64,000 nt of DNA from CBDFFW01 sp965246945 (GTDB lineage Bacteria > Pseudomonadota > Alphaproteobacteria > UBA11073), in assembly GCA_965246945.1 (NCBI GenBank), contig CBDFFW010000001.1:1674001-1738000 (forward strand). Reading direction: 5' to 3'. The notes beneath the pieces are model-generated. The model ran no database searches, was not told the origin of the DNA, and worked only from the letters and a program-made list of their open reading frames with translations. This document shows positions 45,042 to 53,116 of the stretch, one piece after another (the stretch's first letter is position 1; the number at the start of each line of letters is the position of its first letter). A program made the translations under genes and the position numbers.

Positions 45042-45962
45042 TTAAGATGCAAATCTTAAAACGTCATTACTAACGTTTATAACTGTGTTAACCGTATTAC
45101 TCAAAACTGCTGCTACTGATTTACAATGGCCAGCTACCCGTTTGTATGAATTGATGGGTTGGAAAGAGCTATCTTCCTGACAAGTTACATAAATAGTAGG
45201 CATCACACGTAATGGGTTAATTCCAAAAGCTTTAAGGGTTTGTACCACTTCATCTGGATTGATGCCTAAAATTGTTGGCGCAAAATCACTTTTTCTGACC
45301 AGCGCATCCAGCTGGCGACTATACCTAACCATACTAGCATGTTGATGCGCATCTAAACATCGCCAACTGGCTAAATCGTTAATTCGCTCAAGTAGATTTT
45401 GTGCTTCATTATATGCTTGATGTTGAACATCCCTTGCTTCTTGGTCGAGCGCCAGCAAAGACTTTTCGCCAAGGCCCATTTCCCTTAAATGATCAGCAAA
45501 ATTTTGAAAAGCGCCACGCAAATCTTTTTGATTTTGGCGCGCCCATTCTAAATCATCTTTTAAGCTTTCGTAACGTCGTAATTGGCATACGGTTTCTAAA
45601 TTACTAAAATGTTCAGGAGGAAGCTTAATATGCTGTAGTAAATTACTTAAAAATTTTTTTGTTTTCCAACTAGGATGCTTTAAATGTTCTCTTAATACTT
45701 TTTGCCGTTCGTCTGATAACAATGCTAATGTTTCGGCCGGAATATAGGCTAACCACTCATCAGCACGCATTTCGCTGGAAATCAAACTTTCTCTAAAACT
45801 ATGAAAATTTGAGTCTGAGCGTTTTGTTAAAAATCTTTGATCAATATAAGCGTCAACAATAGCTTCATAATGCAACCGCGTTGTTGAAGAATATTCTTGT
45901 GTTTTATTAGCTTGTGGCAAATGCGTTAAAACCATATTGGGAATATTATCCATTATTTTCAT
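45042..45962 (-). CDS. Orphan helical protein of unknown function (306 aa)
   Basis: No family recognised. It is predominantly alpha-helical with likely coiled-coil parts (LRRYESLKDDLEWARQNQKD, ARDVQHQAYNEAQNLLERI) and an Asn/Val-rich C-terminus. It has no signal peptide or clear membrane helix and is AT-rich. It starts 16 bp downstream of the gpsA stop on the same strand and lies between two copies of the gpsA 3' end, so it appears to be the cargo of a 1-kb insertion. Confidence 0.6.
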   Translation of the reverse strand: MKIMDNIPNMVLTHLPQANKTQEYSSTTRLHYEAIVDAYIDQRFLTKRSDSNFHSFRESLISSEMRADEWLAYIPAETLALLSDERQKVLREHLKHPSWKTKKFLSNLLQHIKLPPEHFSNLETVCQLRRYESLKDDLEWARQNQKDLRGAFQNFADHLREMGLGEKSLLALDQEARDVQHQAYNEAQNLLERINDLASWRCLDAHQHASMVRYSRQLDALVRKSDFAPTILGINPDEVVQTLKAFGINPLRVMPTIYVTCQEDSSFQPINSYKRVAGHCKSVAAVLSNTVNTVINVSNDVLRFAS

Positions 45963-45977
45963 ATAATTTTTGTTAAG

Positions 45978-46979
45978 TTATTCTACTTTCAACGGCCTTG
46001 TAAAAAACGCTTTTAGGGTTTCCTTAACCGATATTTCGCCATGTAAGACGGTTTGCACGGCGGTGCAGACGGGCATATCGACCTCGTGCTGGGCGGCAAG
46101 CGCCAAGGCTGCGCCAACCGTGTGCACACCTTCGGTCACGCCGGATTGCCGGGCTTGGTAATCGGCCAGGCTTTGCCCCTGCCCTAAGGCTAATCCCAAT
46201 GTAAAGTTGCGGGATTGGACGCTCTGGCAGGTTAGCATGATATCGCCGATGCCGGAGAGGCCGAGCATGGTTTGCGGCTGGCCGCCCATGGCCACCAGCA
46301 GGCGGATAATTTCTGCAATCCCGCGCGTGAGCAAGGCCGCGCGCGCATTTTCACCAAGCTGTGCACCAGTGACAACGCCGGAAGCAATCGCCAGCACGTT
46401 TTTCAGCGCGGCGGCAACCTGCACGCCCACCAAATCATCCCGCACATAGGGCCGGAAGCTGGGGGTTTGCAATTGTTCGGCCAAATGCTGGCCCAAGGTT
46501 TCATCGGCGCAAGCCAGGGTGACAGCGGATGGCAGGCCCTGTGCCACTTCACTGGCAAAATTAGGGCCGGCCAAAATGGCCGTTGGCACCGACCCCATCA
46601 CTGCGGTGACCACCTGGCTGGGCAAGGCATGGCTGCCCTGTTCAACCCCCTTACACAATAAAACGATGGGGGTTTGGAGGGTGTAGTATTGTTGGGCCTG
46701 TTGCAATGTCTGCCGCAATTCTTGGCACGGCACCCCCATAATCAAAATTTCTGTTTGCGCAATGGATGCTAAATCAGCGCTGGCAATTAAATTGGGGGGC
46801 AGTTGAATATCGGGCAAATGATCGGCGTTTTGGTGGCTGGCATTAATCGCGGCAGCATGGTCAGCACGGCGGCAGTATAAATTGATTTGCGTTTGCGTAT
46901 GATGCTGCGCCAAGACGGCGGCCACAGCGGTGCCCCAAGCACCGGCCCCCACAATCCCAATATGTTTAATTTGCACCAT
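45978..46979 (-). CDS. gpsA: Glycerol-3-phosphate dehydrogenase [NAD(P)+]
   Basis: A 333-residue enzyme that makes sn-glycerol-3-phosphate for phospholipids. The nucleotide-binding motif is IGIVGAGAWGTAVAAVLAQH; also LLCKGVE, AILAGPNFASEVAQGLPSAVT, GVQVAAALKNVLAIASG (active-site Lys) and LSGIGDIMLTC. Its 3' end (KAFFTRPLKVE) is duplicated at 44941. It lies upstream of the orphan gene and downstream of the rplS terminator. Confidence 0.96.
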   Translation of the reverse strand: MVQIKHIGIVGAGAWGTAVAAVLAQHHTQTQINLYCRRADHAAAINASHQNADHLPDIQLPPNLIASADLASIAQTEILIMGVPCQELRQTLQQAQQYYTLQTPIVLLCKGVEQGSHALPSQVVTAVMGSVPTAILAGPNFASEVAQGLPSAVTLACADETLGQHLAEQLQTPSFRPYVRDDLVGVQVAAALKNVLAIASGVVTGAQLGENARAALLTRGIAEIIRLLVAMGGQPQTMLGLSGIGDIMLTCQSVQSRNFTLGLALGQGQSLADYQARQSGVTEGVHTVGAALALAAQHEVDMPVCTAVQTVLHGEISVKETLKAFFTRPLKVE

Positions 46980-47015
46980 GCTTTGTAACCTGCTTCAGCG
47001 CATTAGCCAATCAAA

Positions 47016-47047
47016 CAAAAAGCCAGCCGGTCAGGGCTGGCTTTTTG
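47016..47047 (-). terminator. Intrinsic terminator after rplS
   Basis: CAAAAAGCCAGCC / GGCTGGCTTTTTG stem with a 6-nt loop; U-tract in both directions. It ends the trmD-rplS transcript before gpsA. Confidence 0.92.
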
Positions 47048-47065
47048 TTTTAAACTTTAAAACAG

Positions 47066-47503
47066 TTAAGCTTTTTTCTTGTCGGTCGCTTTGGCGGCCG
47101 CAGCATCATTAATTTTCTTTTGCGCTTTGGTCACGCGGGTGTGATCAACCTTTTCGGCGATCCGCGCGGCTTTACCTTGGCGGTCACGCAAATAGTATAA
47201 TTTGGCGCGGCGCACTTGACCATGACGCACGACTTCAATTTTGGCAATGCGCGGTGAGTATAATGGAAAGACCCGTTCCACGCCTTCACCATCGGTGATC
47301 CGGCGCACGGTAAAGCTGGAAGCAAGGCTATCGTTTTTACGCGCGATGCAGATACCTTCAAAAATCTGCACACGTTCGCGAGCACCCTCTTTGACTTTCA
47401 CATGGACTTTAAGGGTGGCACCGGCTTGAAATTTTGGTGCGGCGTTGGTTTCGTTTGATTTCGCAGTTTGCGCGGCTTCATAAGCCTGAATAATCGGGTT
47501 CAT
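47066..47503 (-). CDS. rplS: 50S ribosomal protein L19
   Basis: A 145-residue L19. The core FQAGATLKVHVKVKEGARER then VQIFEGICIARKNDSLASSFTV and VERVFPLYSPRIAKIEVVRHG is typical, with a basic Ala/Lys-rich tail of about 30 residues. It follows trmD by 24 bp on the same strand, the usual order; rpsP and rimM are not present upstream. Confidence 0.97.
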   Translation of the reverse strand: MNPIIQAYEAAQTAKSNETNAAPKFQAGATLKVHVKVKEGARERVQIFEGICIARKNDSLASSFTVRRITDGEGVERVFPLYSPRIAKIEVVRHGQVRRAKLYYLRDRQGKAARIAEKVDHTRVTKAQKKINDAAAAKATDKKKA

Positions 47504-47527
47504 TGTCGTTCTTTCTTGTTGGCACGG

Positions 47528-48247
47528 TTAATCCGTTTCACCTTTGTTCTTGGCCATTTTCATGACATGCGCCGCCCAGAGATCCGGCCGCCGCGCTTCC
47601 GTTATAACTGCCTGTATATTCTTGCGCCAATTATTTATTTGCCCGTGATGGCCGGATTGCAGCACCGCTGGCACGCTGTATTCCTGGCCATCCGGTGCGG
47701 TCCAGACCGCTGGGCGCGTATAATGCGGGTATTCCAGCAGGCCGTGGCTGAAGCTTTCATCGCCCGTGGTGGCCGTATTGCCCAGCACGCCAGGGAGTAG
47801 GCGGATAATGGCATCCATAAGGATATACGCGGCCAAATCGCCGTTACTGAGCACATAATCGCCGATGCTGACTTCCTCAAACCTGAAATGGTCGAGCGCG
47901 CGCTGATCTACACCTTCATAGCGTCCGCAAAGCAAGGTGAGCTGGTTTTCGGCGGCCAATTCCTGGGCTAAGGGTTGGTTAAGGGTTTTGCCGCGCGGCG
48001 ACAAATAAATCCGCCGACCAGCTGGCGCTTGCGCCACCGCGCCAGCAATAATATCCGCGCGGATCACCATGCCAGCCCCCCCACCGGACGGCGTATCATC
48101 CACACTACCATAATTATCGGTGGCAAAATCCCGCAGATTGATGGTTTGGCACTGCCATAAATTTTTGGCCAGCGCCTTGCCGATAAGGCCGGTGCTTAAG
48201 GGCCCAGGATAAAGTTCGGGAAAAAGAGTGAGAATGCTAAATTGCAT
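47528..48247 (-). CDS. trmD: tRNA (guanine-N1)-methyltransferase
   Basis: A 239-residue SPOUT enzyme that methylates G37 of tRNAs and prevents frameshifting. Motifs: FSILTLFPELYPGPLSTGLIG, DDTPSGGGAGMVIRAD, LLCGRYEGVDQRALDHF, EVSIGDYVLSNGDLAAYILMDA and SFSHGLLEYPHYTRP. It forms an operon with rplS. Palindrome A4 lies in its upstream region, where rimM would normally be. Confidence 0.97.
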   Translation of the reverse strand: MQFSILTLFPELYPGPLSTGLIGKALAKNLWQCQTINLRDFATDNYGSVDDTPSGGGAGMVIRADIIAGAVAQAPAGRRIYLSPRGKTLNQPLAQELAAENQLTLLCGRYEGVDQRALDHFRFEEVSIGDYVLSNGDLAAYILMDAIIRLLPGVLGNTATTGDESFSHGLLEYPHYTRPAVWTAPDGQEYSVPAVLQSGHHGQINNWRKNIQAVITEARRPDLWAAHVMKMAKNKGETD

Positions 48248-48261
48248 AATTGTTTTTCTCT

Positions 48262-48373
48262 ATTACCTCATCCTGAGTAGCCTTGCATAGCAAGGCGTAT
48301 CGAAGGATAATCAGACGATATGGCTTATTAACCATCCTTCGATACGCGGCCATGCCGCTACTCAGGATGAGGT
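48262..48373. repeat. Palindromic repeat family A, copy A4 (GAGTAGC/GTATCG subtype)
   Basis: TTACCTCATCCTGAGTA, arm hairpin GCCTTGCataGCAAGGC, GTATCGAAGGAT ... ATCCTTCGATAC, arm hairpin GCGGCcatGCCGC, TACTCAGGATGAGG. The two arms carry matching substitutions relative to copies A2/A3 (GTATCG with CGATAC; GAGTAGC with GCTACTC-type ends). Confidence 0.93.
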
Positions 48374-48380
48374 TCATTTC

Positions 48381-49553
48381 TTATGCCCGCGCGGTGGGAT
48401 CAAAGATTTTGGCATATTCTTCCAGCGCGAAATTATCGGTCATACCGGCGATGTAATCGGCGATCAGGCGGGCTTTGGCATCTTCATTGGCTGCCAATTC
48501 AATGCGGTTTTGCCAATTAAGGGGCAGTAATTCGGGTTCGTCCATCAGCACCATAAATAAATCGCTAACCACCTGGCGCGCTTTGCGCGTCATGCGGTTG
48601 ACCTGGTGGTGGCGATACAAACAATCAAACAAAAACTTTTTCAGCGTTTTAACGGTGTTTTGCATAGCTGCGGAAAATGCCACCATCGGTATGGACAAAG
48701 CCTGCACGGCAGCATAATCCATTGGCAGATGTTGCTGCAAACGCAGTTTAGTTTCTTGCAGCACATCCATCACCATCGCATTAATCAACCGGCGCACGAG
48801 TTCGTGCCGCAAACGGCCATGGTCTTTTTCCAATTCCGGATGGACGGCCAGCAGTTCTTTTAATATATCCCCCAACAGCGGCAAGCGTTGCAAATCATCC
48901 CAGGCGATTAAATCGGCGCGCAAACCATCATCAAAATCGTGATTGGTATAGGCGATATCATCGCTGAGCGCGGCAATTTGCGCTTCGATCCCCGCATGGG
49001 TGGCTAAATTAATGCCAAGGATGCGCGCGGTTTGCACTGTGCTTTGCAGCATGTCATTGGCGCTGAGCGGGCCATTATGTTTGATGATGCCATCAAGCGT
49101 GGTGAAGGTTAAATTCAACCCATCAAACGCGGCATAGCGTTCTTCCAGCTGCGTGACAATCCGCAGGGTCTGATCGTTATGCGCAAAGCCGCCATAAGGC
49201 AGCATAACGGCGGCCAGCGCATCTTCACCGGCATGCCCGAACGGCGTGTGACCCAGATCATGCGCGAGCGCGACGGCTTCCGCCAAATCTTCATCAACGC
49301 CCAATGCGCGGGCCAGTGAACGCGTAATTTGTGCGACCTCCAGCGTATGCGTTAACCGCGTGCGGTAATAATCACCGAGTGGATATACAAACACCTGCGT
49401 TTTTTGCTTGAGTTTGCGAAACGCGCCACAATGCACAATTCGGTCCCGATCCCGCTGAAACGGCGAGCGCATCGTGCTTTCGCTTTCCGGAAAAGCACGC
49501 TGACAAGCCATAAAATCGGCCGCATATGGCGCACGGGATACCGGTTGATACAT
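48381..49553 (-). CDS. dgt: Deoxyguanosinetriphosphate triphosphohydrolase-like protein
   Basis: A 390-residue HD-domain dNTPase. The metal-binding HD motif is in TRLTHTLEVAQITRSLARAL with EAVALAHDLGHTPFGHAGED; other blocks are FQRDRDRIVHCGAFRKLKQKTQVF and NHDFDDGLRADLI. The family hydrolyses dNTPs to deoxynucleosides and triphosphate. The length fits the shorter alphaproteobacterial type 2 group. It is likely transcribed towards trmD through A4. Confidence 0.93.
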   Translation of the reverse strand: MYQPVSRAPYAADFMACQRAFPESESTMRSPFQRDRDRIVHCGAFRKLKQKTQVFVYPLGDYYRTRLTHTLEVAQITRSLARALGVDEDLAEAVALAHDLGHTPFGHAGEDALAAVMLPYGGFAHNDQTLRIVTQLEERYAAFDGLNLTFTTLDGIIKHNGPLSANDMLQSTVQTARILGINLATHAGIEAQIAALSDDIAYTNHDFDDGLRADLIAWDDLQRLPLLGDILKELLAVHPELEKDHGRLRHELVRRLINAMVMDVLQETKLRLQQHLPMDYAAVQALSIPMVAFSAAMQNTVKTLKKFLFDCLYRHHQVNRMTRKARQVVSDLFMVLMDEPELLPLNWQNRIELAANEDAKARLIADYIAGMTDNFALEEYAKIFDPTARA

Positions 49554-49675
49554 AAGATATATCTAAGCGCGGCACGCCGCGAAGGCCAAACAAAATTCTG
49601 TTGTTGCATTTTGATTTCCAGGATAAATATTCATTTGTACCTCTTGTGCATTACAAATAGTAACAAACGAAAATC

Positions 49676-50014
49676 ATGCTTAAAGCGCTACTTTTATTCG
49701 TTGGCCTCCAAATTCTAGGAGACTTGATTGTTCAGGTAGCAGGTCTGCTTATCCCTGGTTCGGTAATGGGTATGAGCATTCTATTTATATTCTTGATTAT
49801 AAAAAATGATATCCCTGTGTTGTTAGAGCAAGGTTCAAATGAAATTCTAAAATATTTAGCCCTAATTTTCGTCCCAGCAGGTGTTGGCATTGTGAAATAT
49901 TTGGGTTTGTTAAAAAATGAATGGCTGATAATTTTAATTGCACCAACGGTATCGACGCTGATTACGGTTTTGATGATCATAGTTTTGTATCAAATTTTAA
50001 GAAAAAAAGCATAG
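49676..50014 (+). CDS. lrgA: CidA/LrgA-family membrane protein
   Basis: A 112-residue holin-like protein with four hydrophobic segments. LLIPGSVMGMSILFIFLII and YLALIFVPAGVGIVKYLGLL match the LrgA pattern. Its partner follows two bases after its stop. LrgA/LrgB have been linked to control of murein hydrolases and to export of small metabolites such as pyruvate or glycolate. The DNA is AT-rich and the start has no strong ribosome-binding site. Confidence 0.88.
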   Translation: MLKALLLFVGLQILGDLIVQVAGLLIPGSVMGMSILFIFLIIKNDIPVLLEQGSNEILKYLALIFVPAGVGIVKYLGLLKNEWLIILIAPTVSTLITVLMIIVLYQILRKKA

Positions 50015-50016
50015 TC

Positions 50017-50718
50017 ATGTGGGAAATGCTTATCCACCATCCTTTATTTGGATTATTTTTAACGTTGGCTATTTTTTATATATGTCAGCAATTACAAAAG
50101 CGGTTGGGGCAATCCCCATTTTTAAGCCCACTTATTTTAACCATTATTGTTATCACTGGTATTTTAGCAGCCAACCATATTGAATACGATTTGTACATGA
50201 AAGGCGCGCAATGGTTAAGTTTAATGATCGGTCCCGCCACTGTCGCTTTGGCCGTTCCTTTATATAAACAGTTACCTATTTTGAAGAAAAATATGCTGGC
50301 AATTATGATTGTTATTTTTGTTGGCGCATTGCTGGCACCAATTACAGCAATTTATCTAGCACGCAGCATGCACGCTGATTTGCCTATTCAAACAGGGTTA
50401 CTGACTAAATCTGTAACCACGCCAATTGCTATGGGCATTGCCGAACGGCTGAATTTAGACGCAGCACTGGCAGTATTTTTTATTTTTGTAACTGGTATCG
50501 TTGGTTCACTTTTGATGCCTGGAATATTAAAACTATGCAAAGTAACTGATGATCAGTTGCAAGGTCTGGTTTTAGGAATTACCTGCCACGTATTAGGTAT
50601 TGCTAGAGCGATGCAAATTAGTGAGCAAGCCGGTGCTTTTGCAGCACTTGGTATGAGCCTGACAGGTTTATGCTCAGCAATTATAATTCCTTACTGTTTA
50701 TATCAATTGATATTTTGA
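50017..50718 (+). CDS. lrgB: LrgB/CidB-family membrane protein
   Basis: A 233-residue protein with about seven membrane segments. NHIEYDLYMKGAQWLSLMIGPATVALAVPLYKQ, TKSVTTPIAMGIAERL and GITCHVLGIARAMQ match LrgB. I take the ATG at 50017; the frame is open into lrgA but without support. It forms an operon with lrgA. Both are more AT-rich than most of the window and may be acquired. Confidence 0.88.
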   Translation: MWEMLIHHPLFGLFLTLAIFYICQQLQKRLGQSPFLSPLILTIIVITGILAANHIEYDLYMKGAQWLSLMIGPATVALAVPLYKQLPILKKNMLAIMIVIFVGALLAPITAIYLARSMHADLPIQTGLLTKSVTTPIAMGIAERLNLDAALAVFFIFVTGIVGSLLMPGILKLCKVTDDQLQGLVLGITCHVLGIARAMQISEQAGAFAALGMSLTGLCSAIIIPYCLYQLIF

Positions 50719-50719
50719 G

Positions 50720-50750
50720 AAATTATTTAAAATAATTAAATGCTTTTTTT
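50720..50750 (+). terminator. Weak AT-rich hairpin after lrgB
   Basis: AATTATTT / AAATAATT inverted pair followed within a few bases by TTTTTTTA. Confidence 0.35.
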
Positions 50751-50826
50751 ATAATTTGACCGTATTTGAGGATCGTTATTTCACGTTATTTTGTTCAATT
50801 TACTATCGTTAACTAAGGAGCAACAC

Positions 50827-50931
50827 ATGGCCGAAAAATCGAATAGCAGTAGTAAAACCACATGTTGGAAAGGGTATGAGCGGGTGCCTGGAACTAAAGC
50901 AGGGGCGAAAGGGAGTTGCCGGAAGAAATAA
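50827..50931 (+). CDS. 34-residue small protein with CWKGYERVPGTK motif
   Basis: AAGGAG 8 bases before the ATG and a complete short frame: MAEKSNSSSKTTCWKGYERV then PGTKAGAKGSCRKK. The block C-W-K-G-Y-x-R-V-P-G-T-K-x-x-x-K-G-S-C with two cysteines is one I recall from other short or domain-terminal proteins of unknown function in bacteria and large DNA viruses (recollection, not a search). It is basic and soluble, and may bind metal or nucleic acid. It is a monocistronic unit between lrgB and a second tiny gene. Confidence 0.75.
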   Translation: MAEKSNSSSKTTCWKGYERVPGTKAGAKGSCRKK

Positions 50932-51065
50932 AAAATCCTTAATTGGAAATTTATAATTTTTTGCTGCTGTACACCTGATACTTTGATACATTCATTCTTA
51001 CCTACACTTTAGGCGATAACAAATACGTTGTTGCCTAACAGACTTACAACCGATGTAGCATCCAC

Positions 51066-51200
51066 ATGGATAACGCAACTATGGAAAAACCAACCACTGC
51101 ACCCAATGCAGATAAAAGCAAAATGCCAGGCCAACATGCCGATGGCAGCCAAACCAGCACCGAGAAAAGCAAATCCGGCAGCGGGTCTTGCGGCTGTTAA
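51066..51200 (+). CDS. 44-residue small protein ending in a GSCGC tail
   Basis: MDNATMEKPTTAPNADKSKM then PGQHADGSQTSTEKSKSGSG and SCGC. It is disordered-looking, rich in Ser/Thr/Lys, and closes with Cys-Gly-Cys at the very C-terminus. There is no clear Shine-Dalgarno, so expression is less sure, but it is followed 24 bp later by a strong terminator, which supports a short transcript. No family recognised. An inner ATG (codon 6) is an alternative start. Confidence 0.5.
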   Translation: MDNATMEKPTTAPNADKSKMPGQHADGSQTSTEKSKSGSGSCGC

Positions 51201-51224
51201 TTTATTTTTACCGTTGAAAATTTG

Positions 51225-51254
51225 AAAAAGCAGGCTGTTAAAGCCTGCTTTTTT
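51225..51254 (+). terminator. Intrinsic terminator after the 44-aa gene
   Basis: AAAAAGCAGGCT / AGCCTGCTTTTTT stem, short loop and T-run. Confidence 0.92.
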
Positions 51255-51303
51255 ATTTGCTATCAGCTATATTCACAAATGTTCGCAGTGGTTAAGGTGT
51301 GTG

Positions 51304-52161
51304 ATGCAACTACAAAAATTTTGGACGCTTGGCAAAGCCACAATTGATGCTTGGACAGAAGATAAAGCGGCCAGTCAGGGAGCTGCGCTTGCCTTTTATA
51401 GTATCCTGTCAATTGGCCCATTACTGTTACTGGTTTTAGCGGCGGCGAGTGCTATTTTTGGTGCGGAAGCGGCGCAGGGCCGCATTGTGCAGCAAATGAC
51501 CAATTTGGTTGGCACCGATGGTGCCAAAGCGATTGAGGATATCATCAAAGCTTCCACGCATGACCGCAATGGGTTATGGGCCACCATCTTAAGTGTTGTC
51601 ACCTTATTGTTCAGCGCCTCCGGCGTGTTTGGGGAAATGCAAAGCGCGTTAAATACCATTTGGCATGCTGAACCCAAACCCAATCGCGGTTTATGGGGTT
51701 TGGTACAGGACCGGTTTTTATCATTTACGATGGTGTTTGGCACTTGCTTTTTATTGCTCGTTTCCATGGTTTTGAGTGCGGTGCTAAGCGCTGTGGCCAA
51801 TTATGCCGCTGCGCAATCCAATGGTTTTTCTGGCATTTTGCAGGTGGCCGATTTGGTTATTAGCTTGGCTATTGTTACGCTATTATTTGCGCTGTTGTAT
51901 AAATATGTGCCCGATATCAAAATTGCCTGGCGCGATGTGTGGGTGGGCGCGGCTATTACCGCGTTACTGTTTATTATCGGCAAGTTTTTAATCGGCTGGT
52001 ATTTGGGTTATAGCAACATGGCCTCCAGCTATGGGGCCGCGGGTTCGGTGATTATTTTGATGGTTTGGGTGTATTATTCAGCGCAAATTTTATTACTGGG
52101 CGCGGCATTTACACATGCTTACGCTCAGTCTTACGGTTCCCATAACAGCGAACCACACTGA
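51304..52161 (+). CDS. YihY/UPF0761-family inner membrane protein
   Basis: A 285-residue protein with about six membrane helices. It has the family blocks DKAASQGAALAFYSILSIGPLLLLV, SASGVFGEMQSALNTIW and YGAAGSVIILMVWVYYSAQILLLGAAF. It was once labelled ribonuclease BN, but that activity belongs to another protein; its role is unknown. A GTG directly precedes the chosen ATG; AAGGTG 7-8 bases upstream supports it. Confidence 0.92.
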   Translation: MQLQKFWTLGKATIDAWTEDKAASQGAALAFYSILSIGPLLLLVLAAASAIFGAEAAQGRIVQQMTNLVGTDGAKAIEDIIKASTHDRNGLWATILSVVTLLFSASGVFGEMQSALNTIWHAEPKPNRGLWGLVQDRFLSFTMVFGTCFLLLVSMVLSAVLSAVANYAAAQSNGFSGILQVADLVISLAIVTLLFALLYKYVPDIKIAWRDVWVGAAITALLFIIGKFLIGWYLGYSNMASSYGAAGSVIILMVWVYYSAQILLLGAAFTHAYAQSYGSHNSEPH

Positions 52162-52205
52162 TTTTTTATATTTTATTGGTTAGATCAGCGGTAAGGAGAA
52201 CATCT

Positions 52206-52820
52206 ATGAAATTTCGTTACTTAACCGCCTTAGTTACCGCAGCTGCTATTGCCTTGGCACTAACCTCAGGCGCAATTGCGCAAACCAGCACCAGCACCAC
52301 GATGACCGCAACAACCAAGCCGGTTACTTCAACCACCACCACGGCTGATATGGCACCGGCCAGTGTGGCGCCCACCAGCAAAGCGAGCGAAAATTTTGTA
52401 AAAAGCGCCGCGATTGGCGGCATGTTTGAAGAACAAACCAGCCAGCTGGCGCTGCAAAAATCACAAAATGCGGTGGTAAAAGAATTTGCCCAGCGCATGA
52501 TCAGCGATCACACCGCTGCTGATAATAAATTAAAAACTGTTTTGACAGCGGCCAAAGTGAATGCGGCAACATTGCCAAAAGAATTGGATTCCGATCACCA
52601 AACAACCTTGGCCGAGTTAAAGCGCGCCGCCAACGGTGCTGCGTTTGATAAACAATATTTGGCCGCCCAAACCAATGCACATAGTGAAGCGGTGAGCCTG
52701 TTTGAAGGCTATGCAAAAAATGGCGACAACCCTGTGCTGCAACAATTTGCCAGTGACACGCTGCCGACACTGAAAGATCATGCGAAGGAACTGGCGGATA
52801 TTAAAGCTTCTAAGAAGTAA
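52206..52820 (+). CDS. DUF4142-domain exported protein
   Basis: A 204-residue periplasmic protein with a Sec signal peptide (1-26, ending SGAIAQ), a Thr/Ser-rich linker (27-60) and a C-terminal DUF4142 four-helix domain (SENFVKSAAIGGMFEEQTSQ, LALQKSQNAVVKEFAQRMISDH, LPTLKDHAKELADIK). The fold is ferritin-like but metal ligands are not obvious. TAAGGAG before the ATG at 52206 decides the start. Function unknown. Confidence 0.9.
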   Translation: MKFRYLTALVTAAAIALALTSGAIAQTSTSTTMTATTKPVTSTTTTADMAPASVAPTSKASENFVKSAAIGGMFEEQTSQLALQKSQNAVVKEFAQRMISDHTAADNKLKTVLTAAKVNAATLPKELDSDHQTTLAELKRAANGAAFDKQYLAAQTNAHSEAVSLFEGYAKNGDNPVLQQFASDTLPTLKDHAKELADIKASKK

Positions 52821-52835
52821 TTATATTCTAAACCG

Positions 52836-52867
52836 CAAAAAGGGGTGCTTTGGTACCCTTTTTTTTC
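52836..52867 (+). terminator. Intrinsic terminator after the DUF4142 gene
   Basis: AAAAAGGGGT / ACCCTTTTTT stem with loop GCTTTGGT-like, then T-run. Confidence 0.8.
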
Positions 52868-52874
52868 CTAAATA

Positions 52875-52903
52875 TTGCTTAATAAATATATGCAGTTTAA
52901 AAT
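52875..52903 (+). promoter_or_regulatory. Promoter of the thiC transcript
   Basis: TTGCTT (52875-52880), 17 nt, TAAAAT (52898-52903), placing the start point right before the TPP riboswitch. Confidence 0.6.
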
Positions 52904-52911
52904 TATTTTGT

Positions 52912-52998
52912 CTTAGGGGAGTGCGTGAACGCGCTGAGAGGTGGCTGACAGCCGCGACCCTTGATACCGGATCCGGTTCATACCGGCGGCGGGAAAGA
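52912..52998 (+). promoter_or_regulatory. TPP riboswitch (THI element)
   Basis: Conserved blocks in order: GGGGAGTGC, GCTGAGAGG, a P3-like hairpin GTGGCTGACAGCCGC, ACCCTTGATACC, GGATCCGGTTCATACCGGCG, GGGAAAG. The CTGAGA and CATACCGGCG blocks are near canonical. It regulates thiC downstream in response to thiamine pyrophosphate. No obvious terminator follows it; the segment before the start codon is a repeat (B6). Confidence 0.95.
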
Positions 52999-53022
52999 TG
53001 ATGGCTTGCTTTGCGGCATTTG

Positions 53023-53105
53023 TTGTCATCCTCACACGCCAGGGCGGGGATCCAAATAAATGACCGTGTGTTTGGATCCCCAAGCCTGCGGCTTGAGGAT
53101 GACAA
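53023..53105. repeat. Family B-type repeat B6 inside the thiC leader
   Basis: TTGTCATCCTC ... GGATCCAAA at the left, and TTTGGATCC, hairpin CCAAGCCtgcGGCTTG, GAGGATGACAA at the right: inverted arms with an internal hairpin each (the left one imperfect). It occupies the region between riboswitch and ribosome-binding site where an expression platform would be expected. Confidence 0.85.
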
Positions 53106-53116
53106 CGGAGCGAATA

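Noticed and set aside
53060..53116. Upstream extension of thiC by 19 codons
   Set aside because: It lies inside repeat B6 and the ATG at 53117 has a proper ribosome-binding site and the start of homology.
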